64,000 nt of DNA from JAXDBM01 sp963709485 (GTDB taxonomy: Bacteria > Desulfobacterota > Syntrophia > Syntrophales > Fen-1087), in NCBI GenBank assembly GCA_963709485.1, contig CAVPWE010000005.1, forward strand, positions 1-64,000, read 5' to 3'. This document shows, piece after piece, positions 34,244 to 43,049 of the stretch. Made by a program: the position numbers and the translations under genes. Below the pieces are notes generated by a model. It did no database searches. It saw nothing but the letters and a program-made list of their open reading frames with translations, and was not told the DNA's origin. The first letter of the stretch is position 1. Every line of letters starts with the position of its first letter.

Positions 34244-34882
34244 TCACGAACGGGAGCGCGCGGCCAGGGCCGATTCGATGATCCCGCTCAGTTCCTGCGC
34301 GGCCCGGAAGGGGTCCGGCGCGGCACAGATGGCCGAGACCACGGCAACGCCGTCGGCGCCGGCCAGAACGGCATCCGCCGCGTTGTCGCGGTTCAGGCCG
34401 CCGATCCCGACCAGCGGATGGCGCAGCCGCGCACGGATCTTCGTCAGACCGTTCAACCCCCAGCTCCCCTTCGTGTCCGTCTTGGTGGGCGTCTCGAAAA
34501 CGGGGCTGACGCCGAGATAATCGACGTCCAGATTCCGGGCCTTCTCCACATCGTCCCAGGTTTCCACGGACAGGCCGATGATGGCCCCCGGCCCCATCAG
34601 CCTTCTCGCCATGGCATAGGGCATATCGTCCTGGCCGACGTGGACACCGTCCGCACCGCCGGCCAGGGCCACATCGACGCGGTCGTTGATGATGAGCGGC
34701 ACCCGGAACGGCGCAAGCAGGGCCTTGATGCGCACGGCCTCCTCGATGAACGATCGGGTGGAAATGTCTTTCTCCCGAAGCTGGACGCAGGCCGCGCCGC
34801 CCCGGACAGCCTGCAAAACGACCTCTTCCAGCGGCCTGCCGCCGCAGAGGCTCCGGTCGGTGACGAGATACAGGCCTCTCAT
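34244..34882 (-). CDS. thiE: Thiamine-phosphate synthase
   Basis: A 212-residue TIM-barrel enzyme that joins HMP-pyrophosphate and hydroxyethylthiazole phosphate to thiamine monophosphate. Conserved segments are LYLVTDR, VQLREKD, LIINDRVDVALAGGADGVHVGQDDM, DYLGVSPVFETPTKTD and VGIGGL. I start at the ATG at 34882, which overlaps the thiM stop as ATGA, so the two are translationally coupled. The open frame continues to 35467 but that part lies inside thiM. Together with thiM this is a salvage route for the thiazole moiety. Confidence 0.95.
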   Translation of the reverse strand: MRGLYLVTDRSLCGGRPLEEVVLQAVRGGAACVQLREKDISTRSFIEEAVRIKALLAPFRVPLIINDRVDVALAGGADGVHVGQDDMPYAMARRLMGPGAIIGLSVETWDDVEKARNLDVDYLGVSPVFETPTKTDTKGSWGLNGLTKIRARLRHPLVGIGGLNRDNAADAVLAGADGVAVVSAICAAPDPFRAAQELSGIIESALAARSRS

Positions 34883-35688
34883 GATTGCCCCTCCGCCTTC
34901 AGGCGGCGGGCGATGTCCTCTTCCGTCAGCCGGTAAAGGGCGTCCAGGAAGCCGACCTGCAGGCTGCCGGGACCTGCGGCCTGCGCCGCGGCGATCTCCC
35001 CGGCAATCCCCATGACGGCCATGGCCTGCGCCGCTGCGAGGGCGCAGGATTCCTGAACGGCGGCAAAGGCCCCGCAGAGGGCCGATGCGGTGCAGCCCAG
35101 CCCGGTCACGCGGGGCATCAGCGGATGCCCGTTCCGGATCAGCGTCGTGTCCCGCCCGTCGATGATGTAGTCCGTCTCGCCGCTGACGCAGACGACGCTT
35201 CCGCTCCGCTCGCTGAGTTCGCGGGCGGCCGCGAGGGCCTGGCCGGAAGCGGCCGTGCTGTCCACGCCCTTCGTCCTGCCGCCCCGGTCCGGCAGGGCCA
35301 TGATCTCCGAGGCGTTTCCCCGGATGATGGACGGAGGCGAATCCTCGATGAGCCCGCGGGCCGTTTCCGTCCGGTAGCGCGTCGCCCCGGCGCCGACGGG
35401 ATCGAGGACGATGGGGATCTCCCGTTTTTTCGCCCCTGCGGCCGCCTTGCGCATGGCCTTGACCCATTTCCGGCTCAGCGTGCCGATATTGATCACCAGG
35501 GCGCCCGCGATCCCGACCATCTCCTCCACTTCGTCCTCGGCGTGGGCCATGACGGGGGAGGCCCCGATGGCCAGGAGGGCGTTGGCGGTGCTGTTCATGA
35601 CCACGTAATTGGTGATGTTGTGGATAACCGGCGATTCCCGGCGAATCCGTTCGACGGATGACCAGATGCCGGCAGCGGTGATTTCCAT
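34879..35688 (-). CDS. thiM: Hydroxyethylthiazole kinase
   Basis: A 269-residue ribokinase-fold kinase that phosphorylates 4-methyl-5-(2-hydroxyethyl)thiazole for thiamine salvage. Typical segments are VIHNITNYVVMNSTANALLAIGASP in shortened form at 21-45, VLDPVGAGAT, IRGNASEI, and the catalytic cysteine region TGLGCTASALCGAF. It is followed by thiE with an ATGA overlap. Only 74 bases separate it from the divergent ridA gene, and no TPP riboswitch is found there. Confidence 0.96.
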   Translation of the reverse strand: MEITAAGIWSSVERIRRESPVIHNITNYVVMNSTANALLAIGASPVMAHAEDEVEEMVGIAGALVINIGTLSRKWVKAMRKAAAGAKKREIPIVLDPVGAGATRYRTETARGLIEDSPPSIIRGNASEIMALPDRGGRTKGVDSTAASGQALAAARELSERSGSVVCVSGETDYIIDGRDTTLIRNGHPLMPRVTGLGCTASALCGAFAAVQESCALAAAQAMAVMGIAGEIAAAQAAGPGSLQVGFLDALYRLTEEDIARRLKAEGQS

Positions 35689-35709
35689 GATTGCGAACTC
35701 CTTTCCCTC

Positions 35710-35738
35710 TTGACAGGGCGAAAGCGCGTTTCTATAGT
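35710..35738 (+). promoter_or_regulatory. Sigma-70-like promoter of ridA
   Basis: TTGACA (35710-35715) and TATAGT (35733-35738) are separated by exactly 17 bases, with the ridA start 24 bases after the -10 box. It is one of the best promoter matches seen in the window. Confidence 0.7.
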
Positions 35739-35762
35739 TTCGAAAAACAGGGGGATCCGATC

Positions 35763-36143
35763 ATGACGAAACAGGCTTTTGAAACCACGAAGGCGCCGCA
35801 GGCCATCGGGACCTACTCGCAGGCCGTGCGCGCCGGCAACACCGTTTACCTGTCCGGCCAGATCGGCCTGGACCCGGAAAGCATGCGAATGGCGGAAGGC
35901 ATCGAGGCCCAGACCCGCCGCGTCTTTGATAACCTGCGGGCCGTGGCGGAAGCCGCCGGCGGCAGCCTTGACGGCATGGTCAAGCTGACCGTCTACCTCA
36001 CCGATCTCGCCCATTTTTCAAGGATCAACGAGATCATGGCGGAGTACTTCAGCAGGCCCTACCCGGCCCGCGCCGCGGTCGGCGTGGCCGGCCTTCCCCG
36101 CAACGCCATGGTCGAAATTGAAGGGGTGATGGTCCTACCCTGA
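35763..36143 (+). CDS. RidA/YjgF family enamine/imine deaminase
   Basis: A 126-residue RidA family protein. RidA hydrolyses reactive 2-aminoacrylate-type imines released by PLP enzymes. The length, GTYSQAVRAGNTVYLSGQIGLDP, the late RAAVGVAGLPRNAMVEIE with the conserved arginine, and the final EGVMVLP fit the family. The ATG follows GGGGGATCC, and a strong promoter lies upstream. Its 3' end overlaps the convergent BtrH-type gene by nine bases (36135-36143). Confidence 0.94.
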   Translation: MTKQAFETTKAPQAIGTYSQAVRAGNTVYLSGQIGLDPESMRMAEGIEAQTRRVFDNLRAVAEAAGGSLDGMVKLTVYLTDLAHFSRINEIMAEYFSRPYPARAAVGVAGLPRNAMVEIEGVMVLP

Positions 36144-37127
36144 AAGCATCAGCCGATAGACCTTCCTTTCCGCTTCCGCGCACCGGCGCAGGATGTCGGC
36201 GATGGGCGGCAGGTCGATCCCTTCCGTCCGGCTTCGGATCGCCCTGGCGCAGAGGAGGGCGAACTGCCGCCAGAGATCGCCGGCTTCCGTCAACCGGCCG
36301 GAGGCCTCGCGAAGCGCCGGATTCCCCAGCAGGCCGGAAGCCTCCTGCAGGAATGCGGCGTACATGAACCGGAACCCGCCGCCGCCGGTGCCGATCTCCT
36401 CCTGCATCCGGACGATGTGCCCCAGGATCAGCCGAACGTGCCGGGGGTCTTCCCGCCCCATTTTTTCGATCCGGCGGGCCATCAGGAGAATCCCCCGGAG
36501 ACCGAAGGGGACCGGCGCGCGAAGCATCATGTTTGCCGTCTTCCGAATGGACTTCCGGGCCGCCGCCGGGAGGTCGATCCCGGCGGGGATGACGACCGGA
36601 TAATAGAGATAGCCCTTCGGCGCCAGCGTCCCCCGGGCGAAGCGGGCGTTCTGCAGGTCCTCCGGCAGGATCTTCACCAGGCGGTCAATCACCGGGTCGC
36701 TGACGACAAATTCATCCCCCTCTTTCCCGCAGACGATCAGGTTGTGGGCGTTGAACTGAAAGCGCATCTCCGGCGGAAAATAGGGGAGCCAGTAAACGGA
36801 AGTCTGCAGGCCGACCGCCTGTCCATCCGCGACGAACCGCTCCAGGTCGGCAAGGGCCTTCACCCGGTCGCTGTACTTTTTTGTCCGGAAGCGAACGCCC
36901 AGCCGGCGCTGAATCCCGTTGATGATCGACTTGGGCGGCATCCGGTAGGACAAAAGCGGCATCCCGTTGATCTTGATGAAGGGGAGATAGGCGAAGGTCA
37001 GCCCTCCCGCCACGCCGAAGACCATGGGCTCCGACAGTTCCAGCCCGTGATGCCTCAGCAGGGAGGACACAACGCCGCTTTCGCAGTGCGCGAAATGCCT
37101 GTGCTCGAAACTGCGCCCGTCTTTCAA
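36135..37127 (-). CDS. BtrH N-terminal domain protein (copy 2), end of the biosynthetic operon
   Basis: A second BtrH-type papain-like protein, about 330 residues. C15 (HFAHCESGVVSSLL), H128 (FNAHNLIVCG) and D144 (FVVSDPV) are in the same spacing as in copy 1. I place the start at the TTG at 37127: it overlaps the stop of the upstream gene (TTGA) and is preceded by GGGGAGGAGG. The longer ORF from 37253 would lie inside that gene. BtrH itself moves an acyl chain from an ACP to an amine. Being the last gene of the operon with ketosynthases and ACPs, it could do the final acyl transfer here (inference). Confidence 0.77.
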   Translation of the reverse strand: MKDGRSFEHRHFAHCESGVVSSLLRHHGLELSEPMVFGVAGGLTFAYLPFIKINGMPLLSYRMPPKSIINGIQRRLGVRFRTKKYSDRVKALADLERFVADGQAVGLQTSVYWLPYFPPEMRFQFNAHNLIVCGKEGDEFVVSDPVIDRLVKILPEDLQNARFARGTLAPKGYLYYPVVIPAGIDLPAAARKSIRKTANMMLRAPVPFGLRGILLMARRIEKMGREDPRHVRLILGHIVRMQEEIGTGGGGFRFMYAAFLQEASGLLGNPALREASGRLTEAGDLWRQFALLCARAIRSRTEGIDLPPIADILRRCAEAERKVYRLMLSG

Positions 37128-37531
37128 GGCTCCTCCTCCCCGAACCGCCTCAGTGCGCGGACCGGGATCCGGAAAAGGTCCGCATACCGCTGCAGCATCG
37201 CATCGCTCAGTTTTCGAAAGACCTTCGGCTTGAGATGGCGCTTCACCTGCCACCGGAAGAGGCCCATGGCCTGGGCCAGGGTGACCGGGTCCATGTAGCG
37301 CCGGTGCATGAAGTACGCGATGGGTGAAACCCTGTTTTCGAGCACCTGCGCCCGGGCCGCTTCGGCTTTGCGCGCGTAATCGTCCAGGGCGTCCATCAGG
37401 ACGATCTCCTCCACCTCCCAGCCCGTGGTGGCGCAGGTCCGGTAGCGCCCCTGCTCGTCCAGGGCGTAGAGCGCCTTCTTGAATCCGCCCAGGGTCTTGA
37501 TGTTGTCCTGGGGCGTCTCGTGGGTCTTCAT
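37124..37531 (-). CDS. Hypothetical protein with HTH-like C-terminal half
   Basis: A 135-residue protein between PlsY-type and BtrH-type genes, coupled to both by 4-base overlaps (ATGA at its start, TTGA at its end). The N-terminal half holds two cysteine-poor helices around CATTGWEVEEIVLMDALDDY. The C-terminal half, from DPVTLAQAMGLFRWQVKRHL to RYADLFRIPVRALRRF, resembles a Cro/XRE helix-turn-helix. It may be a small regulator or an adaptor of the lipid cluster. I cannot name a family. The tight coupling argues that it is a real gene. Confidence 0.7.
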   Translation of the reverse strand: MKTHETPQDNIKTLGGFKKALYALDEQGRYRTCATTGWEVEEIVLMDALDDYARKAEAARAQVLENRVSPIAYFMHRRYMDPVTLAQAMGLFRWQVKRHLKPKVFRKLSDAMLQRYADLFRIPVRALRRFGEEEP

Positions 37532-38109
37532 GTCCGTCCCCTTCGCTCCGCGATCAGGTTCACCAGGTTCCGCTTGTGGTTGTAAAAAATCAGGAGCGCC
37601 GATGCGACGGCGCCGGCAACCGCGGCCATATGATCATTGTAGACGGTTATGATGCCGATGGCAAGCGCCAGAATCATGAAGAACGATGCGACGAAGGGAA
37701 TCCGGACGATGCCGTAGACGGCGACCCAGAGCAGGGCGGCCAGCCCCGTCGCCAGCGGCGCGATGAACAGGGCGAAGCCCATAAAGCTGGCGACGCCCTT
37801 CCCTCCCCGGAACTGGTGGAAGCAGGGGAACCGGTTCCCGACGATGAGGCCGAGGCCGATCCAGGGAACGCACCCGGCCGGCAGCAGGTGTGCGGCCAGC
37901 GCGGCAATCCCCGCCGCCCGCCCCAGGTCAAGCAGCAGGACCAGCGCCGCCCAGAGCGGGCCCGCCTGGCGATAGACATTGGTCGTCCCGGCGTTCCCGC
38001 TGTAGCGGTCCCGCGGGTCCCCTTTCCCGATCGCGCGGAGGATGAGAATGGCGAAATTGACGGATGCCGCGACGTAGCTCAGCAGCAACAAAAGGGCGAA
38101 TGCGACCAT
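37528..38109 (-). CDS. PlsY-type glycerol-3-phosphate acyltransferase (paralogue in cluster)
   Basis: A 193-residue integral membrane protein of the PlsY family, which uses acyl-phosphate to acylate glycerol-3-phosphate. The family motifs GNAGTTNVYR and RGGKGVASF are present, and hydrophobic segments fill the rest. Its place inside the ketosynthase/ACP cluster, 79 bases after a PlsC-type gene, suggests a dedicated enzyme that puts the cluster's special acyl chain onto glycerol phosphate. It could also be the cell's only PlsY. The C-terminus is basic (KRNLVNLIAERRGRT). Confidence 0.88.
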   Translation of the reverse strand: MVAFALLLLLSYVAASVNFAILILRAIGKGDPRDRYSGNAGTTNVYRQAGPLWAALVLLLDLGRAAGIAALAAHLLPAGCVPWIGLGLIVGNRFPCFHQFRGGKGVASFMGFALFIAPLATGLAALLWVAVYGIVRIPFVASFFMILALAIGIITVYNDHMAAVAGAVASALLIFYNHKRNLVNLIAERRGRT

Positions 38110-38188
38110 TCTTCATCCCCGCCCGTGCGCCGGGCCGAACGCCGGAGCGCCCCGGACCCTGGTTGTCAGTGTGAGGCCTTCGGTCTTC

Positions 38189-38965
38189 TCAGGCATGCTC
38201 ACCCCGCCAGCGCTCCATCATCGCGCGAACCTCGTCCGTCAGGGCGGCAACGGACAAGCGGCCGTTGTCGTAATCCGGCTCGATCCTGCCGACCAGGGCC
38301 ACCTCGACGGCGTTGGGGACGCAGGTATTGAAGAGAAACCGGTCCGGCGGAAAGAGCCGGTCCGTGTTCCGGATGCCCACCACTTGAATCGGCGCCCGGC
38401 ACCGCCTGGCGATGGTGAACACCCCCTTGCTGAAGGGGCCGATCCGGCCGTCCCGGCTTCGATGGGCCTCGGGAAAGACAAAGAGGTTCCCGCCCGACGC
38501 AAGGTAATCCATCATCCGCTCGACCCGCTCGATCATGATCGGCGTGAAATCGCCGCTCGCCGTGGAGGGCAGGTATCCGGATGTTTTCAGGATCCAGCCG
38601 AAGACGGGATAATTGAAGAAATCGCTCTTCACGATCGTTTTCTGCCGGGCGAACAGGGACACGAAGAGAATGGGGTCCAGGTAGGAGAGGTGGTTGCAGA
38701 CGATGACGGCGCCGCGGATGGCGGACACCTCCGGGGAAACGCGCCACCTCAGCCCGGGCGTGACGAGCCGCAGCAGGAAAAAGAAGCTCCGGTGAAAAAG
38801 GCAGTTGAGGACCTGAAAGGCCTCTTCGCGGTTCCGCGAAAAGAAATAGGCGTACAGGTAAAAAAGGGGGCAGACCGCGAGCCAGCCGAAAATGTAGTAG
38901 GCCCATAGAAGGACCGTCACGGCCAGGTCGACGGCGGGTTTGACGGGTTTCAGGAAGGCGCCCAT
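38189..38965 (-). CDS. PlsC-type lysophospholipid acyltransferase
   Basis: A 258-residue acyltransferase with N-terminal membrane helices. Motif I is intact (CNHLSYLDPI, H and D). Motif III is FPEAHRSRDG, where FPEGTRS is usual. It would acylate lysophosphatidic acid or another lipid acceptor from acyl-ACP or acyl-CoA. It follows the ketosynthase gene by seven bases, inside the fatty-acid-like cluster. Similar acyltransferases occur in aryl-polyene clusters, so transfer of the cluster's product to a membrane lipid is likely (inference). Confidence 0.88.
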   Translation of the reverse strand: MGAFLKPVKPAVDLAVTVLLWAYYIFGWLAVCPLFYLYAYFFSRNREEAFQVLNCLFHRSFFFLLRLVTPGLRWRVSPEVSAIRGAVIVCNHLSYLDPILFVSLFARQKTIVKSDFFNYPVFGWILKTSGYLPSTASGDFTPIMIERVERMMDYLASGGNLFVFPEAHRSRDGRIGPFSKGVFTIARRCRAPIQVVGIRNTDRLFPPDRFLFNTCVPNAVEVALVGRIEPDYDNGRLSVAALTDEVRAMMERWRGEHA

Positions 38966-38972
38966 CCCGGAC

Positions 38973-40208
38973 CTACTCGAACTTCCGGATGACCAGGCCG
39001 GTGTTCACGCCGCCGAAGGCGAAATTCTGGATCGTCGCGATCCGGACATCCCGTTCCTCGGGCTTCCGGACGTGGCGGATCATGCCGCACCGCTCGTCTA
39101 CCTCGTCCAGGTTCAGCGTGGGCGCGATGAACCCCTCCGCCATCATGTAGAGGACGAGGATCGTCTCGATCACGCCGCAGGACGCCATGGTGTGCCCCAT
39201 GTAGCTTTTCAGGGCCGTGACGCGGGGCCGGCCGCCGTAGACCCCGTGAATGGCCTGGGCCTCGATGACGTCGCCCATCTTGGTGGCCGTGGCATGAGCG
39301 CTGACCAGATCGACGGCGTCCGCCGGGATCGCGGCGTCCTGAAGCGACAGCCGGATGGTTTGCGTGATCCCGTTCAGGTTGGGCAGGATCAGGTCGCCGC
39401 CGTTGTTGTTGCAGGCGAAGCCGATCACCTCGGCGAGGATGGGCGCGCCCCGCCGCCGGGCAAACTCGTACTCCTCCAGCAGGACCGCGCCGGCGCCCTC
39501 CCCGACGACCAGCCCGTCCCGGCTGACGTCGAAGGGGCGGGGCGTCAGGCGGGGCGTGTCGTTGAAGCCCGTCGAACAGGCCAGCAGGTTGTCGAAGACG
39601 GCCACCGTCGTCGTGTCGTACTCGTCCGCCCCGCCGCACAGCATGGCATCCTGCATCCCGTACTTGACCGCCTCGTAGCCGTAGCCGATGGACTGGCTGC
39701 TCGTCGTGCAGGCGGTGGAGGAGGAGATCACCCGCCCGGTGATGCCGAACATCCGGGTGATGTTGACGGCCGTGGTGTGCACCATGGACTTGAGATAGTC
39801 CACGGCCCCGATGGCGGCGTACTCCGAGCGGTCGCCCCCGAAAAACGTCCGGTAGATGCCCCGCTGCACCGTCGGGCTGCCGTGGACCGAGCCGAAGGCG
39901 ACGCCCAGGCGCCCCGAGCCCATGAAGGCGCTTTCAAGCCCGGCCGCCTCGAAGACCTCCTTCGCCACCTGGCAGGCGTAATAGGCGACCGGCCCCATGG
40001 TCTTGCGGTACAGGCGCTTGAAGTCGTAGGCCACGGGGTAATCAACCGTTCCGAAGACCCGGGAATGGATGTAGCGCGACAGGAGATCGTCCTCCCGGAG
40101 CGGCTTCACGCCCGAGATCCCCTTCCGGAGGCTGTTCACGATCTCCTCCCGGCCGTGGCCGATGGGCGTGATGGCGGAGCAGGCTGTAATGACGACGCGC
40201 CTCGGCAT
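38973..40208 (-). CDS. Beta-ketoacyl-ACP synthase (KAS II type), ketosynthase 1
   Basis: A 411-residue condensing enzyme with a complete Cys-His-His set: C167 (STACTTS), H305 (SAHATATKMGD) and H339 (SYMGHTMAS). It would add two-carbon units to an ACP-bound chain. The usual HGTGT is HATAT here, as in some divergent ketosynthases of aryl-polyene-type clusters. The start at 40208 lies one base after the ACP stop, so both are coupled. The neighbours are the ACP in front and the PlsC-type acyltransferase behind. Confidence 0.91.
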   Translation of the reverse strand: MPRRVVITACSAITPIGHGREEIVNSLRKGISGVKPLREDDLLSRYIHSRVFGTVDYPVAYDFKRLYRKTMGPVAYYACQVAKEVFEAAGLESAFMGSGRLGVAFGSVHGSPTVQRGIYRTFFGGDRSEYAAIGAVDYLKSMVHTTAVNITRMFGITGRVISSSTACTTSSQSIGYGYEAVKYGMQDAMLCGGADEYDTTTVAVFDNLLACSTGFNDTPRLTPRPFDVSRDGLVVGEGAGAVLLEEYEFARRRGAPILAEVIGFACNNNGGDLILPNLNGITQTIRLSLQDAAIPADAVDLVSAHATATKMGDVIEAQAIHGVYGGRPRVTALKSYMGHTMASCGVIETILVLYMMAEGFIAPTLNLDEVDERCGMIRHVRKPEERDVRIATIQNFAFGGVNTGLVIRKFE

Positions 40209-40209
40209 G

Positions 40210-40479
40210 TCACCCTTCCGCAAGGACGTTTCTGCTTTTCGCCAGCGCCTCCACGTAATCGCAGATGTGGCGAATGGTCCGGATATCCATGGCCCGCTTC
40301 TTTTCCGCCTGCGTCAGCTCCGAGCCCAGGAACGACTCGATGGCCACGAGCAGCTCGATGGCGTCGATGCTGTCGAAATCGTGCCGCTCCCTCAGGTCGT
40401 CGTCCGGACCGGGCTGTTCGATCTCGAATTCCTCCTGAAAAATCCTGAGAATTTCAGCGGCGATCTCCGCTCTCGTCAT
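40210..40479 (-). CDS. Acyl carrier protein 1
   Basis: An 89-residue acyl carrier protein. The phosphopantetheine attachment serine lies in HDFDSIDAIELLVAIE. The open frame extends far upstream, but the ATG at 40479 (TRAEIAAEILRIFQ) gives a normal ACP. Its gene ends one base before ketosynthase 1, as expected for partners. It is one of three ACPs in this cluster, each placed near a different ketosynthase set. Confidence 0.9.
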   Translation of the reverse strand: MTRAEIAAEILRIFQEEFEIEQPGPDDDLRERHDFDSIDAIELLVAIESFLGSELTQAEKKRAMDIRTIRHICDYVEALAKSRNVLAEG

Positions 40480-40612
40480 GCCCCGGTCACCGCCGCTTGT
40501 CTTCTGCCTTCCATGAATTCTCCCTCGCCTTTCCCGCGTTTCCCGGGTTTCTACCCCTCGGGGCTCCGCAATGTCAAGCGGCAATCTCCGGCCGCCTTCC
40601 CCCTTCATCGGC

Positions 40613-42043
40613 TCAGCCGCGCTCGGGCTGAAACTGCCGCTTCGCGGCCAGGAAGGTGGGCAGGTGCGCAAGGAGGCGCCAGAAGCTCCAGCGGTGCTCC
40701 CAGAAGCGGCGGGCCATCTTCCTTCGCCACCGCCGGTCGGTGTAAAAGCGCTTGACATGCCGGTTGTACAGCTCGTCGAGCCGCTCTTTCGAGGCGATCC
40801 CTTCCGGGACGAAAACGAAGTTGAGGCAATTCATGAGCCGCCAGTCATTGTCGAATGCGCCTTCCCGGCGAATGTCCGTCCACAGGGGCGCGCCCGGGAA
40901 GGGGGTGAACTTGGACATGTTCATGTCATCCAGCCCCAGGGACAGGATGAAGTCGCCGGTGAGGTGGACGGACGCCTCCGTCTCGCCGGGGAGCCCCATC
41001 ATGAAAAGGCCCTTGGCCCGGAGCCCGGCCGCCCGGATCCGGGCCACCGTCTCCGTCACGGCCGCGAGATCCACGCCCGACTTGTGTCGCTCCAGCATGG
41101 CCGGATCGGCCGATTCGATGCCCAGGGACACCATCAGGCAGCCGGCCTCCCGAAGCCGCCGCAGCAGTTCGTCGTCGGTGTGCCCTACCCGCACGGCGCA
41201 GTTGAAGCGCAGCCCCAGCGGCTTCGCCGTCAGCAGCCCGCAGAGCTTCTCGATGCGGCCCCGGTGAGCCGTGAAAAGGTCGTCGTAGATGTTGATGTGG
41301 CGCACATTGAACCGTTCCCGGAGGTGCTTCATGTGCGCGTAGACGTATTCCGGGGAGTGATACCGGTAACTCCGGCGGAAGACGGAGCGGTCGCAGTAGG
41401 AGCACTGGTAGGGGCATCCCCGGCTCGTGACCATCGTGGCGCCCGGCCGCTGAATGTAGCTGAACAGGGGCAGCTCGTAGCCCCGGGGGAACCCCTCCAA
41501 GCCCGCGTAGTCCGGAAAGGGGAGCTCGTCGAGATCGGCGATCGGCGCGCGCTCCCGGTTCACGGCGACCCGCCCGCCGTCGCGCCAGACGAGGCCGTCG
41601 ATCGCCGCGGGATCCAGGCCGGCAGCCAGCTCGGACAGCGTGACCTCGCCTTCTCCCGGGCAGATGAAATCGATGTCCTCGAAATCTTCCATCAGCGCGG
41701 CCCCCAGGGCGGAGACATGCACGCCGCCGAAAACGATTTTCACGCCGGGGCGGGCTTTCCTGATGGCAACGGCGAGCTCATAGCCGTCGAGAAAGCTCGA
41801 CGTCGTGGCGGAGAAGCCGACCAGGTCGGGATCATGGGCCAGAATGATTCCGGCATTGGCTTTCACTCCGGCGACGGCATTCGGGCCCATGCAGTCATGA
41901 ACGAAAACCCGGTGCCCTTGCGCCTTCAGGTAGGCGGACAGGGACAGCAGGCCGAGGGGCGCCATTCGGTTGGCCGTTGTCGTGAAGTCCTTTTTACCGG
42001 GGACCCAGTTCGATCCGGCGGGGTGCACGAGCACAAGACGCAT
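40613..42043 (-). CDS. B12-binding-domain radical SAM protein
   Basis: A 476-residue radical SAM enzyme. Residues 1-140 look like a cobalamin-binding Rossmann domain, though the classical DxHxxG motif is not evident. The [4Fe-4S] cluster is bound by C210, C214 and C217 (GCPYQCSYCDRS). The rest is a Radical SAM barrel with GIESADP and GLPGET, and a basic C-terminus. Related class B enzymes methylate, cyclise or rearrange unreactive carbons. In a lipid cluster it could do such chemistry on an acyl chain. The ATG at 42043 starts at the usual LVLVHP strand. Confidence 0.88.
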   Translation of the reverse strand: MRLVLVHPAGSNWVPGKKDFTTTANRMAPLGLLSLSAYLKAQGHRVFVHDCMGPNAVAGVKANAGIILAHDPDLVGFSATTSSFLDGYELAVAIRKARPGVKIVFGGVHVSALGAALMEDFEDIDFICPGEGEVTLSELAAGLDPAAIDGLVWRDGGRVAVNRERAPIADLDELPFPDYAGLEGFPRGYELPLFSYIQRPGATMVTSRGCPYQCSYCDRSVFRRSYRYHSPEYVYAHMKHLRERFNVRHINIYDDLFTAHRGRIEKLCGLLTAKPLGLRFNCAVRVGHTDDELLRRLREAGCLMVSLGIESADPAMLERHKSGVDLAAVTETVARIRAAGLRAKGLFMMGLPGETEASVHLTGDFILSLGLDDMNMSKFTPFPGAPLWTDIRREGAFDNDWRLMNCLNFVFVPEGIASKERLDELYNRHVKRFYTDRRWRRKMARRFWEHRWSFWRLLAHLPTFLAAKRQFQPERG

Positions 42044-42206
42044 GGGGCGTGATCCTCGTTCCGAGGCGGCCGCGGCCGGTGAAAACGGCTGCACCGCGGC
42101 TCACAGACTTTTTTTACCAACCCTGTACTGCGGACTGAACATCGCTGAAACCGGCCCGGCCGCTCAATTTATGGACCGTCGAAAAATATACAGCGGCGCC
42201 GGCAGG

Positions 42207-43049
42207 TCAGGCCCGCACCCAGCCGGGCGGCTTCATCCGCCCGGCCATCACATCCTTCATGGCCACGCCGAGCAGCGTCTCGCGGGGAGCCCCGTCACAG
42301 CCATAGATCCACAGGTCGAAGATCAGCGCCCGGTCGCGCGGACCGGCAGGAATGACCCGGGCGAGGCAGGTCTCACCCGCCGCGACAGGCCGGAAGACGA
42401 ACCGTTCCGAAAAGCCGACCGGAAAGGCGACGATGCCCGCGTAGCGCTGCCCCCAAACGCAGGCGCAGTGGAGGGCCGCGTCCATGGGAAAGGGCGAGCC
42501 GAGCACGCCCGTCGCCCGGGGGATGGACCCCGCAGAGACCTGCGCGACGGCGCCCGCCCCGGTCAGGACCAGGGTGCCGTCCAGAACGTTGCGGAAGGCG
42601 GGCCCGAAGGGGACCAGCTCCCGGTAAAGCCGCCCGGTTGGAATGCGAAATCCTTCCCCCGCGAGCCGCGACGCCTCTGCGAACGGCAGAGCCGGGATGC
42701 CGGGGACCTCCCCCCGGAACCGGACGGCCGCGTGCACCCGCGCACGGCTGATGCGACCGCTCCGGGAGACGCTCATCGTCAGCAGCCGGCAGACCCGGTC
42801 GCCGTTTTCGCGGCGTTCGATCTCGCAGATGGCCTCGATCCGGCCCTCCCCGGGGGCGATCGGAAGAAACCGGGGAAAGGACGCCTCCGCCATCGCGCGG
42901 ACCGGGCGCTCCGGCGCATCCTCCTGCGCCGCGCGCGCCAGGACATTCAGCGCCGCCGCCGCCGGTAAAACGGCCTGCCCCTCGATCCGGTGGTCCCCGA
43001 GCCAGGGATCGATATGGATGTGCAGCGGCAGCCGGACCCGCCCTTTCAT
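42207..43049 (-). CDS. Polyketide-dehydratase-like double hotdog protein
   Basis: A 280-residue protein with the layout of the PKS dehydratase domain. The N-terminal hotdog has the HxxxGxxxxP motif (H20, DHRIEGQAVLP) and the C-terminal hotdog has the DxxxQ/H motif as D190 to H194 (DAALH). It would remove water from a beta-hydroxyacyl-ACP to give an enoyl chain. The start at 43049 overlaps the thioesterase stop as ATGA; a longer start at 43067 is less likely. No ketoreductase is in the cluster, so the beta-hydroxy substrate must come from an enzyme coded elsewhere. Confidence 0.8.
   Translation of the reverse strand: MKGRVRLPLHIHIDPWLGDHRIEGQAVLPAAAALNVLARAAQEDAPERPVRAMAEASFPRFLPIAPGEGRIEAICEIERRENGDRVCRLLTMSVSRSGRISRARVHAAVRFRGEVPGIPALPFAEASRLAGEGFRIPTGRLYRELVPFGPAFRNVLDGTLVLTGAGAVAQVSAGSIPRATGVLGSPFPMDAALHCACVWGQRYAGIVAFPVGFSERFVFRPVAAGETCLARVIPAGPRDRALIFDLWIYGCDGAPRETLLGVAMKDVMAGRMKPPGWVRA

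Noticed and set aside
35689..35762. Possible TPP riboswitch before thiM
   Set aside because: Only 74 bases separate thiM from ridA, and no CTGAGA or ACCTGATC-like aptamer elements are present on either strand.
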